From assembly GCF_003129565.1 (NCBI RefSeq), contig NZ_QETF01000002.1:124001-188000 (forward strand): 64,000 nt of DNA, given 5' to 3'. The DNA is from Salibaculum griseiflavum (GTDB lineage Bacteria > Pseudomonadota > Alphaproteobacteria > Rhodobacterales > Rhodobacteraceae). Each line of letters begins with the position of its first letter. Position 1 is the stretch's first letter. The notes under the pieces are model-generated. The model was not told the origin of the DNA. It did not search any database and saw nothing but the letters and a program-made list of their open reading frames with translations. The position numbers and the translations under genes were made by a program. Below, piece by piece: positions 56,111-64,000 of the stretch.

Positions 56111-56638
56111 CTACTCGGCCGCTTCGGTCGTGCCGCCGCTCTTGTCACCGCCCTCAGCGTTCCCGCTGTCTGATTGATCACTGCCCTTTGGCTTGCGGGG
56201 TTTGCGCTTGGGCTTCGGCCTGGGGGCGTTTTCCGGGGTCTCGACGAGGCCCGTCTCGCTGCCGCCCTGATCCGAGCTGCCCTCGCCGGAGGCCGCGGCT
56301 TCCTGCGCCTTGAGCCGTTCAGCGCGTTCGCGATCGCGCTCGGCCTGGCGTTCGCGGTTCTGGCGTTCCTGTTCCTCGCGCTTGGCCTCGACCTCGCGCT
56401 GTGCCTCGGCCAGCAGGCGCAGGTAATGCTCTGCGTGCTGGGCGAAGTTCTCGGCGTTCACGCGGTCACCGGCCAGCACGGCATCACGATGCAGCTGCTG
56501 GTACTTGTCGATGATCTGTTGCGGCGTGCCACGCACCTTGCCTTCGGGGCCCGAGCTATCGAAAACCCGGTTGATGATATTGCCGCCCGAGGGCCGGTTG
56601 TTGCGGTTCTTCCGCGACCTGGATCGTGAGGATTTCAT
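56111..56638 (-). CDS. DUF4167 protein
   Basis: A 175-residue protein of the DUF4167 family: MKSSRSRSRKNRNNRPSGGN at the start, a conserved helical middle (GTPQQIIDKYQQLHRDAVLA and ENFAQHAEHYLRLLAEAQRE), a long charged coiled coil, then a disordered KPKPKRKPRKPKGS tail. It is strongly basic and probably binds RNA or ribosomes. In many alphaproteobacteria it follows prfA and prmC, as here. It ends 3 bp from the rsmA stop on the other strand. Confidence 0.88.
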   Translation of the reverse strand: MKSSRSRSRKNRNNRPSGGNIINRVFDSSGPEGKVRGTPQQIIDKYQQLHRDAVLAGDRVNAENFAQHAEHYLRLLAEAQREVEAKREEQERQNRERQAERDRERAERLKAQEAAASGEGSSDQGGSETGLVETPENAPRPKPKRKPRKPKGSDQSDSGNAEGGDKSGGTTEAAE

Positions 56639-56835
56639 GAACGTCTGGTTCCAGCTGTGTTTCTTGTCGAGGCCCGACCCCGCCTCATGCGGGGGTCTTT
56701 GGGTTCGGTGGCCTGCGATGTTCTGGCTATGGTCGAAGAGCGGGCGAACCCACGTCCATCCGACACCTCTGACTAAGCATTGGGGGGCGGGTTCCGCAAG
56801 GGGATTCGGACGAAAAGGCCTCGAAATGCGATGAT

Positions 56836-57612
56836 TCAGCGCTTTGTGGGCACCATTGTGCCGATCACGACACGGTCGCGCCCGTCGATATCCGGGCGGA
56901 TTTCGACGCTTTCCAGCCCCGCCGCCTCGAACATCGCGGCAACCTCGGCGCCCTGAGTGGGGCCGATCTCCACCATCAGGCGACCGCTCGGGGCCAAGTG
57001 CGCGGGCGCGCCAGAGACCAGCACACGATAGGCCGATAACCCGTCGCCCTCGTCCGTGAGCGCCATGCGCGGCTCGTAGGACAGTTCCGGTTGCAGGGCC
57101 GCCATCTCGTCCGCCGCGATATAGGGCGGGTTCGACACGATCAGGTCGAAACTGCCCGAGACCGCCTGCCACCAGTCAGACCGGATCAGTGCGGCCCGGT
57201 CCTGCACCCCCAGCCGCCGGGCATTGCGCCCGGCCACGGCCAGAGCTGCCTCGGACAGGTCCGTGCCCAGACCCGTCGCGTGATTCCGTGCGGCCAGAAG
57301 GCTCAGCACGATGCAGCCGGATCCGGTGCCCAGGTCCAACACCCGCGAGAACGGGGCCTCCAGCGCCGCCGCCACCAGTGTTTCGGTATCGGGGCGCGGG
57401 TCCAGCACGTCCGCCGTCACTTCGAAGCGGTGCTCCCAGAAATCCCGGTAGCCCAGAATGTGCGACATCGGTTCTCCAGCGGCCCGACGGGCGGCCAGTT
57501 CCGCGAGGGAGACGCCACGGTCCTCGGCGATGCGGGTCAGCTTGCGCGCCTCGCGACGGGCATCGGCAAGCCCGGCCTCGGCCAGCCTTTCGGCGGCCTC
57601 AGCCTCGGTCAC
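56836..57612 (-). CDS. prmC: Release factor glutamine methyltransferase
   Basis: A 258-residue SAM-dependent enzyme that N5-methylates the GGQ glutamine of RF1 and RF2. It has the SAM motif [13 protein letters not shown], the substrate motif VSNPPYIA and the N-terminal helical domain with [16 protein letters not shown]. It overlaps prfA by 4 bases, so enzyme and substrate are co-translated. DUF4167 lies 197 bp downstream. Confidence 0.96.
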   Translation of the reverse strand: MTEAEAAERLAEAGLADARREARKLTRIAEDRGVSLAELAARRAAGEPMSHILGYRDFWEHRFEVTADVLDPRPDTETLVAAALEAPFSRVLDLGTGSGCIVLSLLAARNHATGLGTDLSEAALAVAGRNARRLGVQDRAALIRSDWWQAVSGSFDLIVSNPPYIAADEMAALQPELSYEPRMALTDEGDGLSAYRVLVSGAPAHLAPSGRLMVEIGPTQGAEVAAMFEAAGLESVEIRPDIDGRDRVVIGTMVPTKR

Positions 57613-58664
57613 CCGCCCATCTCCGCCAACATTGTGGCTTGCGCGTCCTGGATCAGCGCGTCGATGATCTCGTCCAGATCGCCCGCCATGACCTTGTCCA
57701 GCGCATAGAGCGTCAGATTGATCCGGTGGTCGGTCATGCGGCCCTGCGGAAAGTTGTAGGTGCGGATGCGTTCGCTGCGATCGCCCGACCCCACCTGCAA
57801 GGCCCGCGCCTCGGACCGTTCGTCATGGGCCTTCTGCCGTTCCATGTCGAACAGCCGGGTCTTGAGCACCTGCATGGCGATCTCGCGGTTGCGGTGCTGG
57901 GATTTCTCGGACGAGGTCACAACGATGCCGGTGGGCAGATGGGTGATGCGCACCGCCGAATCGGTGGTGTTCACATGCTGCCCGCCAGAGCCGGAGCTGC
58001 GCATCGTGTCGATCCGCAAGTCATTGGGGTCAATACGGATATCGACATCCTCGGCCTCGGGCAGAACCGCCACGGTCGCCGCCGATGTATGGATGCGGCC
58101 GCCGCTTTCAGTTTCGGGCACGCGCTGCACCCGGTGCACGCCGGATTCGAACTTCAGCCGGGCAAAGACACTGTCGCCACTGATCCGGGCCGTAACCTCC
58201 TTGATCCCGCCCAGTTCGGTCTGGGCCTCTTCCAGCACCTCGAATTTCCAGCCTTTGCCCTCGGCATAGCGCTGGTACATGCGCAGCAGGTCGCCGGCGA
58301 AGAGCGCCGCCTCTTCGCCGCCCGTGCCGGGGCGGATCTCGATGATGGCGGGGCGGCTGTCGGCGGCATCCTTGGGCAGCAACGCCAGCTTCACGGCCTG
58401 TTCCAGCTCGGGCAGTTTCTCGCGCAGCTCTGGCAGTTCGGCCTCGGCCAGTTCCTTCATTTCGGGATCGTCCAGCATCGCTTCGGCGCCTTCGATCTCT
58501 TCCATAAGGGACTTATAGGCACGGACGGTTTCGACCACCGGGCGCAGCTCGGCGTATTCGCGGCTGACCTGGGCGAAGTCGTCACCGGACAACCCCTCGG
58601 CCATGCGGGCTTCGAGATATTCGAAACGGTCGGTGATCTGGTGCAGTCGGTCCTGGGGGATCAT
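57609..58664 (-). CDS. prfA: Peptide chain release factor 1
   Basis: A 351-residue class I release factor for UAA and UAG. The catalytic GGQ is in [18 protein letters not shown], and the stop-codon-reading PxT tripeptide reads PET in [15 protein letters not shown]. The length is standard. It overlaps prmC (4 bases downstream) and DUF1499 (4 bases upstream). Confidence 0.97.
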   Translation of the reverse strand: MIPQDRLHQITDRFEYLEARMAEGLSGDDFAQVSREYAELRPVVETVRAYKSLMEEIEGAEAMLDDPEMKELAEAELPELREKLPELEQAVKLALLPKDAADSRPAIIEIRPGTGGEEAALFAGDLLRMYQRYAEGKGWKFEVLEEAQTELGGIKEVTARISGDSVFARLKFESGVHRVQRVPETESGGRIHTSAATVAVLPEAEDVDIRIDPNDLRIDTMRSSGSGGQHVNTTDSAVRITHLPTGIVVTSSEKSQHRNREIAMQVLKTRLFDMERQKAHDERSEARALQVGSGDRSERIRTYNFPQGRMTDHRINLTLYALDKVMAGDLDEIIDALIQDAQATMLAEMGG

Positions 58665-59155
58665 GGGCCTGCTTTTGCCTTTTCGCCGGGGCTTTGCAAG
58701 GCCCCCTCGGGCATGGCCCCCAGCCAGGCCCGCACGCGGGCGGCGTTGACGCCCAGATCGGACTGGCCGAAACGCAGCCGCGCGTGGAGGGTCAGGGTCG
58801 TGGCCCCATCCGCCTGCGGGTCATCATCGGTGATGTAGACGGTGGTATAGTCCGGAAAGCCCCAAAGCGCGGACCGGGTGACATAGGTGACGAAGCCCGC
58901 CTCGGCGCTACCCGCCAACACCGTGGTCCGGGGCGTTTCCTTTGCGATGCGGTCCAGCGCCTGCAGGACCACGGCCGGATCGCCTGTGACCACCCGCCGA
59001 GCCTCGAATCCGCCGGGGGACGGGTAATCGCCCGGCGCTTTCGGATAGGCAAAACGGTGCCAACGGTCAGCATCGCTGGGCGCAACCCGCACATAGGCGG
59101 CCCCCATGACCAACAGAAGGACAACGAGAACGATGAGGACGACGAACCAGCGCAT
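58661..59155 (-). CDS. DUF1499 membrane-anchored protein
   Basis: A 164-residue protein with one N-terminal membrane helix (about 3-23, [19 protein letters not shown]), then the DUF1499 domain: [34 protein letters not shown] and [19 protein letters not shown]. The fold is soluble and extracytoplasmic and its role unknown. It overlaps prfA by 4 bases and starts 3 bp after the ureohydrolase stop. Confidence 0.85.
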   Translation of the reverse strand: MRWFVVLIVLVVLLLVMGAAYVRVAPSDADRWHRFAYPKAPGDYPSPGGFEARRVVTGDPAVVLQALDRIAKETPRTTVLAGSAEAGFVTYVTRSALWGFPDYTTVYITDDDPQADGATTLTLHARLRFGQSDLGVNAARVRAWLGAMPEGALQSPGEKAKAGP

Positions 59156-59158
59156 GGA

Positions 59159-60100
59159 TCACCGATAGGTCACGCCAGGCAGGATGCAAAGCAATTCGTA
59201 TAGGATATTGGCCCCGGTCAGCGCCGTGTTGCCGGATGGATCATAGGGGGGCGACACCTCGACAAGATCGCAGCCCACCACGTTGAGACCGCGCAGCGCC
59301 CGGATCAGCTCCATCGCCTGAGGCGTGGTCAGTCCGCCGATCTCGGGCGTGCCGGTGCCGGGGGCATAGGCAGGATCGAGGCTGTCGATGTCGTAAGTGA
59401 TATAGCAGGGCTGATCGCCGATCTGCGCCACGATCTCCTGACCCAGCCCGGTCAGCGATTTATGCCACAGGTCGGGCGCCAGCCGCTGGTTGAAGCCCCA
59501 ACCGGCTGCCTCGGTGAAATCCTCGGCCGAGTAGCCCGTGCCACGCAGGCCGATTTGCCAGACTTTATAGGGATTTATCAGGCCTTCTTCGTGGGCGCGG
59601 CGAAACACGGTGCCATGGGTTTCACGCATGCCGAACATCTCGTCATTCACATCCGCATGGGCATCCACATGGACCAGCGCAACGGGGCCGTGTTTGCGGG
59701 CCATGGCGCGCAGGATCGGCAGGGTCAGCGCATGGTCGCCTCCGATCCCCATTGGGATCACCGGGTGCTGCAACAACGCGTCGTAATGGGACTCGATGAT
59801 CTTCAGGCTGTCGGCAAGGCTGAACGTATTGATCGCGATATCGCCGGTATCGGCGCAATTCAGGCTGTCGAATGGCGCCGCCCCGGTCTGAAGATTGTAG
59901 GGCCGGATCATCGCGCTTTCCTGCCGGACCTGTTTCGGCCCGAACCGCGTGCCGCTGCGCCATGAGGTGCCGATATCCATGGGGATTCCGACAAATGCCA
60001 CGTCCAGCCCCGCCGCGTCAGCCTGTTCCGGCAGCCGCATGAAACTTTGCGGTCCGGAAAAGCGCGCCAGGTCGTTGCCGCTGATGGGTTGGTTGGGCAT
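59159..60100 (-). CDS. speB: Ureohydrolase: agmatinase or guanidinobutyrase-like
   Basis: A 313-residue arginase-superfamily enzyme releasing urea from a guanidino compound. The di-manganese motifs are all present: GIGGDHALTLPI, VHVDAHADVND and YDIDSLDPAYAPGTGTPE. AAGGA precedes the ATG at the complement of 60098-60100 with a 7-base spacer. The family includes agmatinases, guanidinobutyrases and guanidinopropionases, which sequence alone does not separate. An aminotransferase and an M20 hydrolase lie directly upstream, so the substrate may be a guanidino acid rather than agmatine. Confidence 0.87.
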   Translation of the reverse strand: MPNQPISGNDLARFSGPQSFMRLPEQADAAGLDVAFVGIPMDIGTSWRSGTRFGPKQVRQESAMIRPYNLQTGAAPFDSLNCADTGDIAINTFSLADSLKIIESHYDALLQHPVIPMGIGGDHALTLPILRAMARKHGPVALVHVDAHADVNDEMFGMRETHGTVFRRAHEEGLINPYKVWQIGLRGTGYSAEDFTEAAGWGFNQRLAPDLWHKSLTGLGQEIVAQIGDQPCYITYDIDSLDPAYAPGTGTPEIGGLTTPQAMELIRALRGLNVVGCDLVEVSPPYDPSGNTALTGANILYELLCILPGVTYR

Positions 60101-60133
60101 ATGCTTATCCTTCAACGCCTTGCAGCGCGATGT

Positions 60134-61510
60134 TCATCCGATCTTGACGCCGTCGCGAACCAGCTGATCCGTGACCTCAATGATCGCTGCACGCAGGATT
60201 TCGGCAACGAAGTCGATCTGGTCCGGCGTGATGACAAGCGGCGGCGACATGACGTTGAGCGACCCCATGGGCCGCACGATCAGGCCCCGCGCCTCGGCCG
60301 CGTCGGTGATGCGGCGGCCAATGTCGATGCCTTCGTCAAAATCCCGCCGTGTCGTCTTGTCGGCGACGTTTTCCACGCAGCCGATCAGGGTATGGCCGCG
60401 CACGTCGCCCACGATGGGCAGGTCCTCCAGCCCGTGCAAGGCCTGCTGGAACAGCGCCCCCATCTCCTTGGCATGGGACAGAAGCCCTTCATCCTCGATG
60501 ATCTCGATATTCTTGAGCGCGGCGGCGCAGGCCACCGGATGCCCCGAATAGGTAAAGCCCGACGTATACCAGCGATCGCCTGACATATCGAGCCAGAGAT
60601 CATCGGAGAATATAACGGCGCCAATCGGTTGATAGCCAGAGCTCAACCCCTTCGCACAGCAGATGATATCCGGCGTCACGCCGTAGATCGTCTCCGACGC
60701 GAACCATTCGCCGCAACGCCCGAACCCCGTCACCACTTCGTCGGCAACGAAGAGGATGCCGTGACGCTGGCAGACCTCCCACATCCGTTTCAGATAGCCG
60801 GGGGGCGGCACCAGCACCCCACCCGAGGCCTGGATCGGTTCGGCGAAGAAAGCCGCGATCTTCTCGGCGCCGACCTCTTCGATCTTGGCCTCGAATTCGG
60901 CGATCAGGCTGTCCTCGAACTCTTCGACACTCATTCCTTCAGGGCGGCGATAGACGTAAGGCGCCTCGACATGGTGGATCGTGTCGGATTTGTAGGTGAA
61001 TTCCGGCGACCGGTCCCCATCGCGCATGCCCAGCGACATCGAAACGAAGGTCGAGCCATGGTAGGAATGTCGCCGCGCGATGACGTGGGTGCGGCCCTCG
61101 AAGCCCCGCGCCGCCTGAACGAACTGCACCATGCGATAAGCACTGTCGATGGCCGTGGAGCCGCCGGTGGTGAAATGCACCCGATTCAGGCCCTCGGGCG
61201 CGATCTGCGCCAGTTTCGCAGACAGGAGCGCCTGCGGATCATGGCTCTGATCGACGAAGGTATTGGCAAAACCCAACCGCTCGGCCTGTTCGGCAATGGC
61301 CTGCGCCATTTCCTTGCGGCCCAAACCGATATTGGTGCACCACAGCCCGCCAACCGCATCGAGATAGCGCTTGCCATCCACATCCCACAGGTCACACCCC
61401 TTGCCACGGGTTATGACCATGGGGCCGTCCCGTTCAAAGCTTTCGAAATGGGTCCAAGGGTGCAGGGCGTGCGCCTTGTCGAGCGCGGCGAGGTCATTGT
61501 GCTGTGTCAT
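60134..61510 (-). CDS. Class III pyridoxal-phosphate aminotransferase (omega-type)
   Basis: A 458-residue PLP enzyme. Motifs are THVIARRHSYHGSTFVSMSL, GILFVADEVVTGFGRCGEWF with the PLP-ring aspartate, and the lysine motif IICCAKGLSSGYQPIGAVIF, plus SGFTYSGHPVACAAAL. It resembles pyruvate- or 2-oxoglutarate-dependent omega-amine transaminases. The start is set at the complement of 61508-61510; a second ATG two codons upstream is possible. It lies 33 bp before the ureohydrolase and 31 bp after the M20 gene. Confidence 0.9.
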   Translation of the reverse strand: MTQHNDLAALDKAHALHPWTHFESFERDGPMVITRGKGCDLWDVDGKRYLDAVGGLWCTNIGLGRKEMAQAIAEQAERLGFANTFVDQSHDPQALLSAKLAQIAPEGLNRVHFTTGGSTAIDSAYRMVQFVQAARGFEGRTHVIARRHSYHGSTFVSMSLGMRDGDRSPEFTYKSDTIHHVEAPYVYRRPEGMSVEEFEDSLIAEFEAKIEEVGAEKIAAFFAEPIQASGGVLVPPPGYLKRMWEVCQRHGILFVADEVVTGFGRCGEWFASETIYGVTPDIICCAKGLSSGYQPIGAVIFSDDLWLDMSGDRWYTSGFTYSGHPVACAAALKNIEIIEDEGLLSHAKEMGALFQQALHGLEDLPIVGDVRGHTLIGCVENVADKTTRRDFDEGIDIGRRITDAAEARGLIVRPMGSLNVMSPPLVITPDQIDFVAEILRAAIIEVTDQLVRDGVKIG

Positions 61511-61541
61511 GCGCATATCAGACGCCAGCGCCGCGACGGCG

Positions 61542-62717
61542 TCAATCCCGCTCGGCACCCATCGGCAGGGCCCGTTCGACGGCACGCGCCAGGAAACTGG
61601 CCCCCACGGGGGCGGCCCGGTCGTCGAAATCGTATTCTGGATGATGCACCATGGCGGTTTCACCATTGCCGAGGAACAGGTAGGCGCCCGGCACCTTTTC
61701 CAGGAAAAACGCGAAATCCTCGGCGCCCATTTCCTTGACCCCGTCGCCCTCGACCGCGTCCGGCCCGACGATCTCTTCAGCCACTGAAACAGCGAACCCG
61801 GCCGCCTCCGGATCGTTGATCGTCGGCGGATACCCTTCTTCATAGTCCAGCCGCGCGGTCACGCCGAAGCTGGCCGCCTGCCCCGCGACGATCTCTTCCA
61901 TGCGGCGTTTGACCATGGCCTGAACCTCCTTGTCGAAGGTGCGCACCGTGCCGCCAAGGTAGGCGGTGCCGGGGATCACGTTGTCGGCGCTGCCGGCATG
62001 GATCATCGTCACCGACACCACCAGATCATCGAGCGCGTAGTGATTGCGGCTGACGATGGTGGCCATGGCCTGCCCGATGGACAAGGCCGCCGGGATCGGG
62101 TCCAGCGCATCATGCGGATAGGCCCCGTGCCCGCCCTTGCCGGTGATATGGACGTGAAAGGTATCCACCGCAGCCATGACCGCACCGCGCGTGGTATAGA
62201 ACTGGCCCAGCGGCACACCGGGCATGGTATGCAGCGCATAGATCTCGCGGATGCCAAAGCGGCCCAGCACCCCTTCCTTCACCATCAGCTCGGCGCCGTC
62301 GCCAACCTCTTCGGCGGGCTGGAACACAAGCGCGACACGGCCCGCGAAATTACGCGTTTCGGCCAGGTAGCGCGCGGCCCCCAGCAGCATAGCCGTATGC
62401 CCGTCATGGCCACAGGCATGCATCTTGCCGGGCCGCGTGCTGGCCCAGTCGGCGCCGGTCGCCTCTTCGATGGGCAGCGCGTCCATATCGGCCCGAAGGC
62501 CCACCGTGGGCCCCGCACCCTGCCCTTCGATGATCGCGACGACACCGGAGACCGCGATCCCCTCGTGGATTTCATCGACGCCGAATTCCTTGAGACGGCC
62601 CACGACATAGGCGGCGGTCTCGTGGCACTCCTGGCCGAGTTCGGGATGCTGATGGATATGACGCCGCCATGCGGCCATCTCGTCCGCGAAGCCGGCAATG
62701 CGGTTGATAACAGCCAT
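61542..62717 (-). CDS. M20-family amidohydrolase (hippurate/IAA-amino-acid hydrolase-like)
   Basis: A 391-residue di-metal peptidase/amidohydrolase. The metal motif is GKMHACGHDGHTAMLLGAA, with VALVFQPAEEVGDGAELMV following and HIHQHPELGQECHETAAYV at the N-terminus; ending EMGAEDFAFFLEKVPGAYLF is typical of M20D. The start Met is taken at the complement of 62715-62717, 9 bases after AAAAGG; one at 62723 is closer. It heads a co-directional series of six genes. Substrates are N-acyl or amide compounds. Confidence 0.9.
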   Translation of the reverse strand: MAVINRIAGFADEMAAWRRHIHQHPELGQECHETAAYVVGRLKEFGVDEIHEGIAVSGVVAIIEGQGAGPTVGLRADMDALPIEEATGADWASTRPGKMHACGHDGHTAMLLGAARYLAETRNFAGRVALVFQPAEEVGDGAELMVKEGVLGRFGIREIYALHTMPGVPLGQFYTTRGAVMAAVDTFHVHITGKGGHGAYPHDALDPIPAALSIGQAMATIVSRNHYALDDLVVSVTMIHAGSADNVIPGTAYLGGTVRTFDKEVQAMVKRRMEEIVAGQAASFGVTARLDYEEGYPPTINDPEAAGFAVSVAEEIVGPDAVEGDGVKEMGAEDFAFFLEKVPGAYLFLGNGETAMVHHPEYDFDDRAAPVGASFLARAVERALPMGAERD

Positions 62718-62886
62718 GGGCATATGCCTTTTGAAGTTGCGTTGAGCCGGTCGCCGAGACAGCGTTTTGGGGTCACGCGTTGCATCACGGGAACGGGTCG
62801 GACCTTCATCCCCGCCCCACTGGAATCGCGCGCTCTTGGTATGTTAGCTCCACTGAACAGAAACAACGATTTCAGGAGGGGAGACA

Positions 62887-63522
62887 ATGCGTTTTTTTGT
62901 TTTCACAGCCTTTGCCGCTGTCACCGCGTCAACCGCCGTTGCCGGTAACATGAACGAGGCGACACCGGCGCCGGCGCCCACGCCGGTTCAGGCGACACCT
63001 GAAGTGGCTGACTTCTCGGGTGCCTATGCCGGGATAGGCTATGGCGTGGCGCAGGGCGAGATCGGCTTCAACGGTGCCGACGACGACTACGAATTCAACG
63101 ATGGCATGGTCGTCTCGGCCTTCGGCGGCTACAATTTCCAGCAGGGCAACTTCGTCTATGGTGGAGAGATCGCCTTTAACAGCATTTCGGATCTTTACGT
63201 GCCCGGTGGCTTTGGCGACGACGACCATATTGAGTCGCTCATCGACCTGCGCGCGCGCGCCGGTTATGTCGTAGGCAACGCCATGATTTACGGGGCGCTG
63301 GGTTACTCCTTTGGCGACTATGTCGAGAACCCCGGCACCTCTGCCACATTCAGGATGAATGGGCCAGCCGTGGGCGTAGGTGCTGATTACAAGATCTCTG
63401 AGAACCTGTTCATCGGGGCCGACTACATGCTGCGCAAGCTTGACGGGAACGAAATAGATACTGACCAGCCGGCCGCCTCGAACGTGTCGACCATCAACCT
63501 GAGGGTCGGCTACAGCTTCTGA
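62887..63522 (+). CDS. Outer-membrane beta-barrel protein (OmpA-like transmembrane domain)
   Basis: A 211-residue secreted protein. A signal peptide (MRFFVFTAFAAVTASTAVAG) and a proline/alanine-rich linker (about 21-42) precede an eight-strand-type barrel: YAGIGYGVAQGEIGF, VVSAFGGYNFQQGNFVYGGE, DLRARAGYVVGNAMIYGALG and a terminal INLRVGYSF ending in Phe, the usual signal for outer-membrane insertion. GGAGGGGAGA precedes the ATG. There is no OmpA peptidoglycan-binding domain. Confidence 0.82.
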   Translation: MRFFVFTAFAAVTASTAVAGNMNEATPAPAPTPVQATPEVADFSGAYAGIGYGVAQGEIGFNGADDDYEFNDGMVVSAFGGYNFQQGNFVYGGEIAFNSISDLYVPGGFGDDDHIESLIDLRARAGYVVGNAMIYGALGYSFGDYVENPGTSATFRMNGPAVGVGADYKISENLFIGADYMLRKLDGNEIDTDQPAASNVSTINLRVGYSF

Positions 63523-63543
63523 AAAGAAGGTCTGGTCTCACGG

Positions 63544-63576
63544 AAGGGGCGACGGTGTGTTAACCGCCGCCCCTTT
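63544..63576 (+). terminator. Terminator after the outer-membrane protein gene
   Basis: AAGGGGCGACGGT (63544-63556) pairs with ACCGCCGCCCCTT (63563-63575) with one mismatch around loop GTGTTA, and the stem ends with CCCCTTTC. It lies 22 bases after the stop. Confidence 0.8.
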
Positions 63577-63671
63577 CTGCATTGGCGTCCGGCCCACGCG
63601 GCCCCGTGCATCGCCCCTTGGCCCCCGGCACCGGTCTGGTAGGGTCCGGCTGCTATCGAAGGGACGAAACC

Positions 63672-64000
63672 ATGAGCGACGACCTGATCCGCGACACCCG
63701 GCCCGAGGTGCAGATGGACCGCCTGCTGGAAATCATGCGACGGTTGCGTGACCCGGACTCGGGCTGTCCCTGGGATATCGAACAGAGTTTCGACACGATC
63801 GCTCCCTACACCATCGAAGAGGCCTACGAAGTCGCCGATGCCATCGCCCGCGACGACATGGCCGACCTCAAGGGCGAGTTGGGCGACCTTCTGTTCCAGT
63901 CCGTCTTTCACGCGCAAATGGCCGAGGAGGCCGGGCATTTCAGCTTTGCCGACGTGGCCCGCACCATGTCCGACAAGATGGTGGCGCGGCATCCGCATGT
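63672..64000 (+). CDS. mazG: Nucleoside triphosphate pyrophosphohydrolase MazG, N-terminal part (cut by window edge)
   Basis: The first 109 residues of a MazG protein; the full family length is about 270. It has QMDRLLEIMRRLRDPDSGCP near residue 14, CPWDIEQSFDTIAPYTIEEA and the acidic pair EEAYEVADAI, then GELGDLLFQSVFHAQMAEE, which hold the metal ions. It removes damaged or non-canonical NTPs. GAAGGGACGAAACC precedes the ATG. The rest is off the right edge. Confidence 0.95.
   Translation, partial: MSDDLIRDTRPEVQMDRLLEIMRRLRDPDSGCPWDIEQSFDTIAPYTIEEAYEVADAIARDDMADLKGELGDLLFQSVFHAQMAEEAGHFSFADVARTMSDKMVARHPH

Overview
The window is GC-rich chromosomal DNA, densely packed with short or overlapping gene junctions, and it looks like a member of the Rhodobacterales (Roseobacter/Paracoccus group, Alphaproteobacteria). 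Reasons: the alphaproteobacterial SspB adaptor, the zeta-type ATPase inhibitor (DUF1476), DUF4167 beside prmC/prfA, DUF4169 plus a ribbon-helix-helix gene behind fumC, the Bmt / B12-binding / DUF1638 gene group, a DctD without the sigma-54 contact loop, and an RNase E with a very acidic/basic tail. It is mostly core chromosome, with one clear accessory patch at about 45.5-46.6 kb.

Layout. 0-5.4 kb: start of tgt, a RimB-RimK fusion, sufT, a SatD-like regulator with a DUF3307 membrane protein, sufA, a TfoX-N protein and a 2OG-Fe(II) oxygenase. 5.5-11.3 kb: tpiA, a cytochrome P450, chrA, sspB, fumC with two small trailing genes, and a small unknown protein. 11.5-15.5 kb: a second P450 overlapping a membrane-anchored alpha/beta hydrolase, ccdA, tusA. 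15.5-25.5 kb (minus strand): rne, then a long co-directional run purC-purS-(frameshifted alcohol dehydrogenase)-DUF3592-purQ-dctB-dctD-HAD. 25.7-31.6 kb: DUF1476, a split cobalamin methionine synthase set (homocysteine methyltransferase, corrinoid protein, DUF1638), a PA0069-type radical SAM gene with a LexA-like box, a lysozyme-inhibitor-like protein, sufE, a lipoprotein. 31.6-36.9 kb: purM-purN-rnd, a sterol-desaturase-like protein, a small membrane protein, a persulfide-dioxygenase-like enzyme behind a palindrome. 36.9-45.5 kb: two tRNAs, an orphan EnvZ-like kinase, an MBL hydrolase, a lytic transglycosylase, an antiporter, ndk, an ABC-F protein, MarC, an aspartic protease. 45.5-46.6 kb: lower-GC accessory patch with an unrecognised gene and an IS3-family remnant. 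46.6-56.1 kb: holC-pepA, then divergent lptF-lptG-lptD-surA-pdxA-rsmA (outer-membrane biogenesis). 56.1-62.7 kb (minus): M20 amidohydrolase, class III aminotransferase, ureohydrolase, DUF1499, prfA, prmC, DUF4167. 62.9-64 kb: an outer-membrane beta-barrel protein and the start of mazG.

How it works together. Several processes are covered by linked genes: purine synthesis (purC, S, Q, M, N), envelope assembly (lptFGD, surA), Fe-S assembly (sufT, sufA, sufE), translation termination (prfA, prmC) and rRNA methylation (rsmA), methionine synthesis (split MetH) and C4-dicarboxylate sensing (dctBD). The points most worth a second look are the SatD/DUF3307 pair with a promoter-palindrome arrangement, the DctD that has lost GAFTGA, the single-base frameshift in the alcohol dehydrogenase inside the purine run, the split methionine synthase, the LexA-type box before a radical SAM gene, and the accessory patch. 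I see no CRISPR array, prophage or origin. All positions and family assignments come from reading the sequence; no database search was run.
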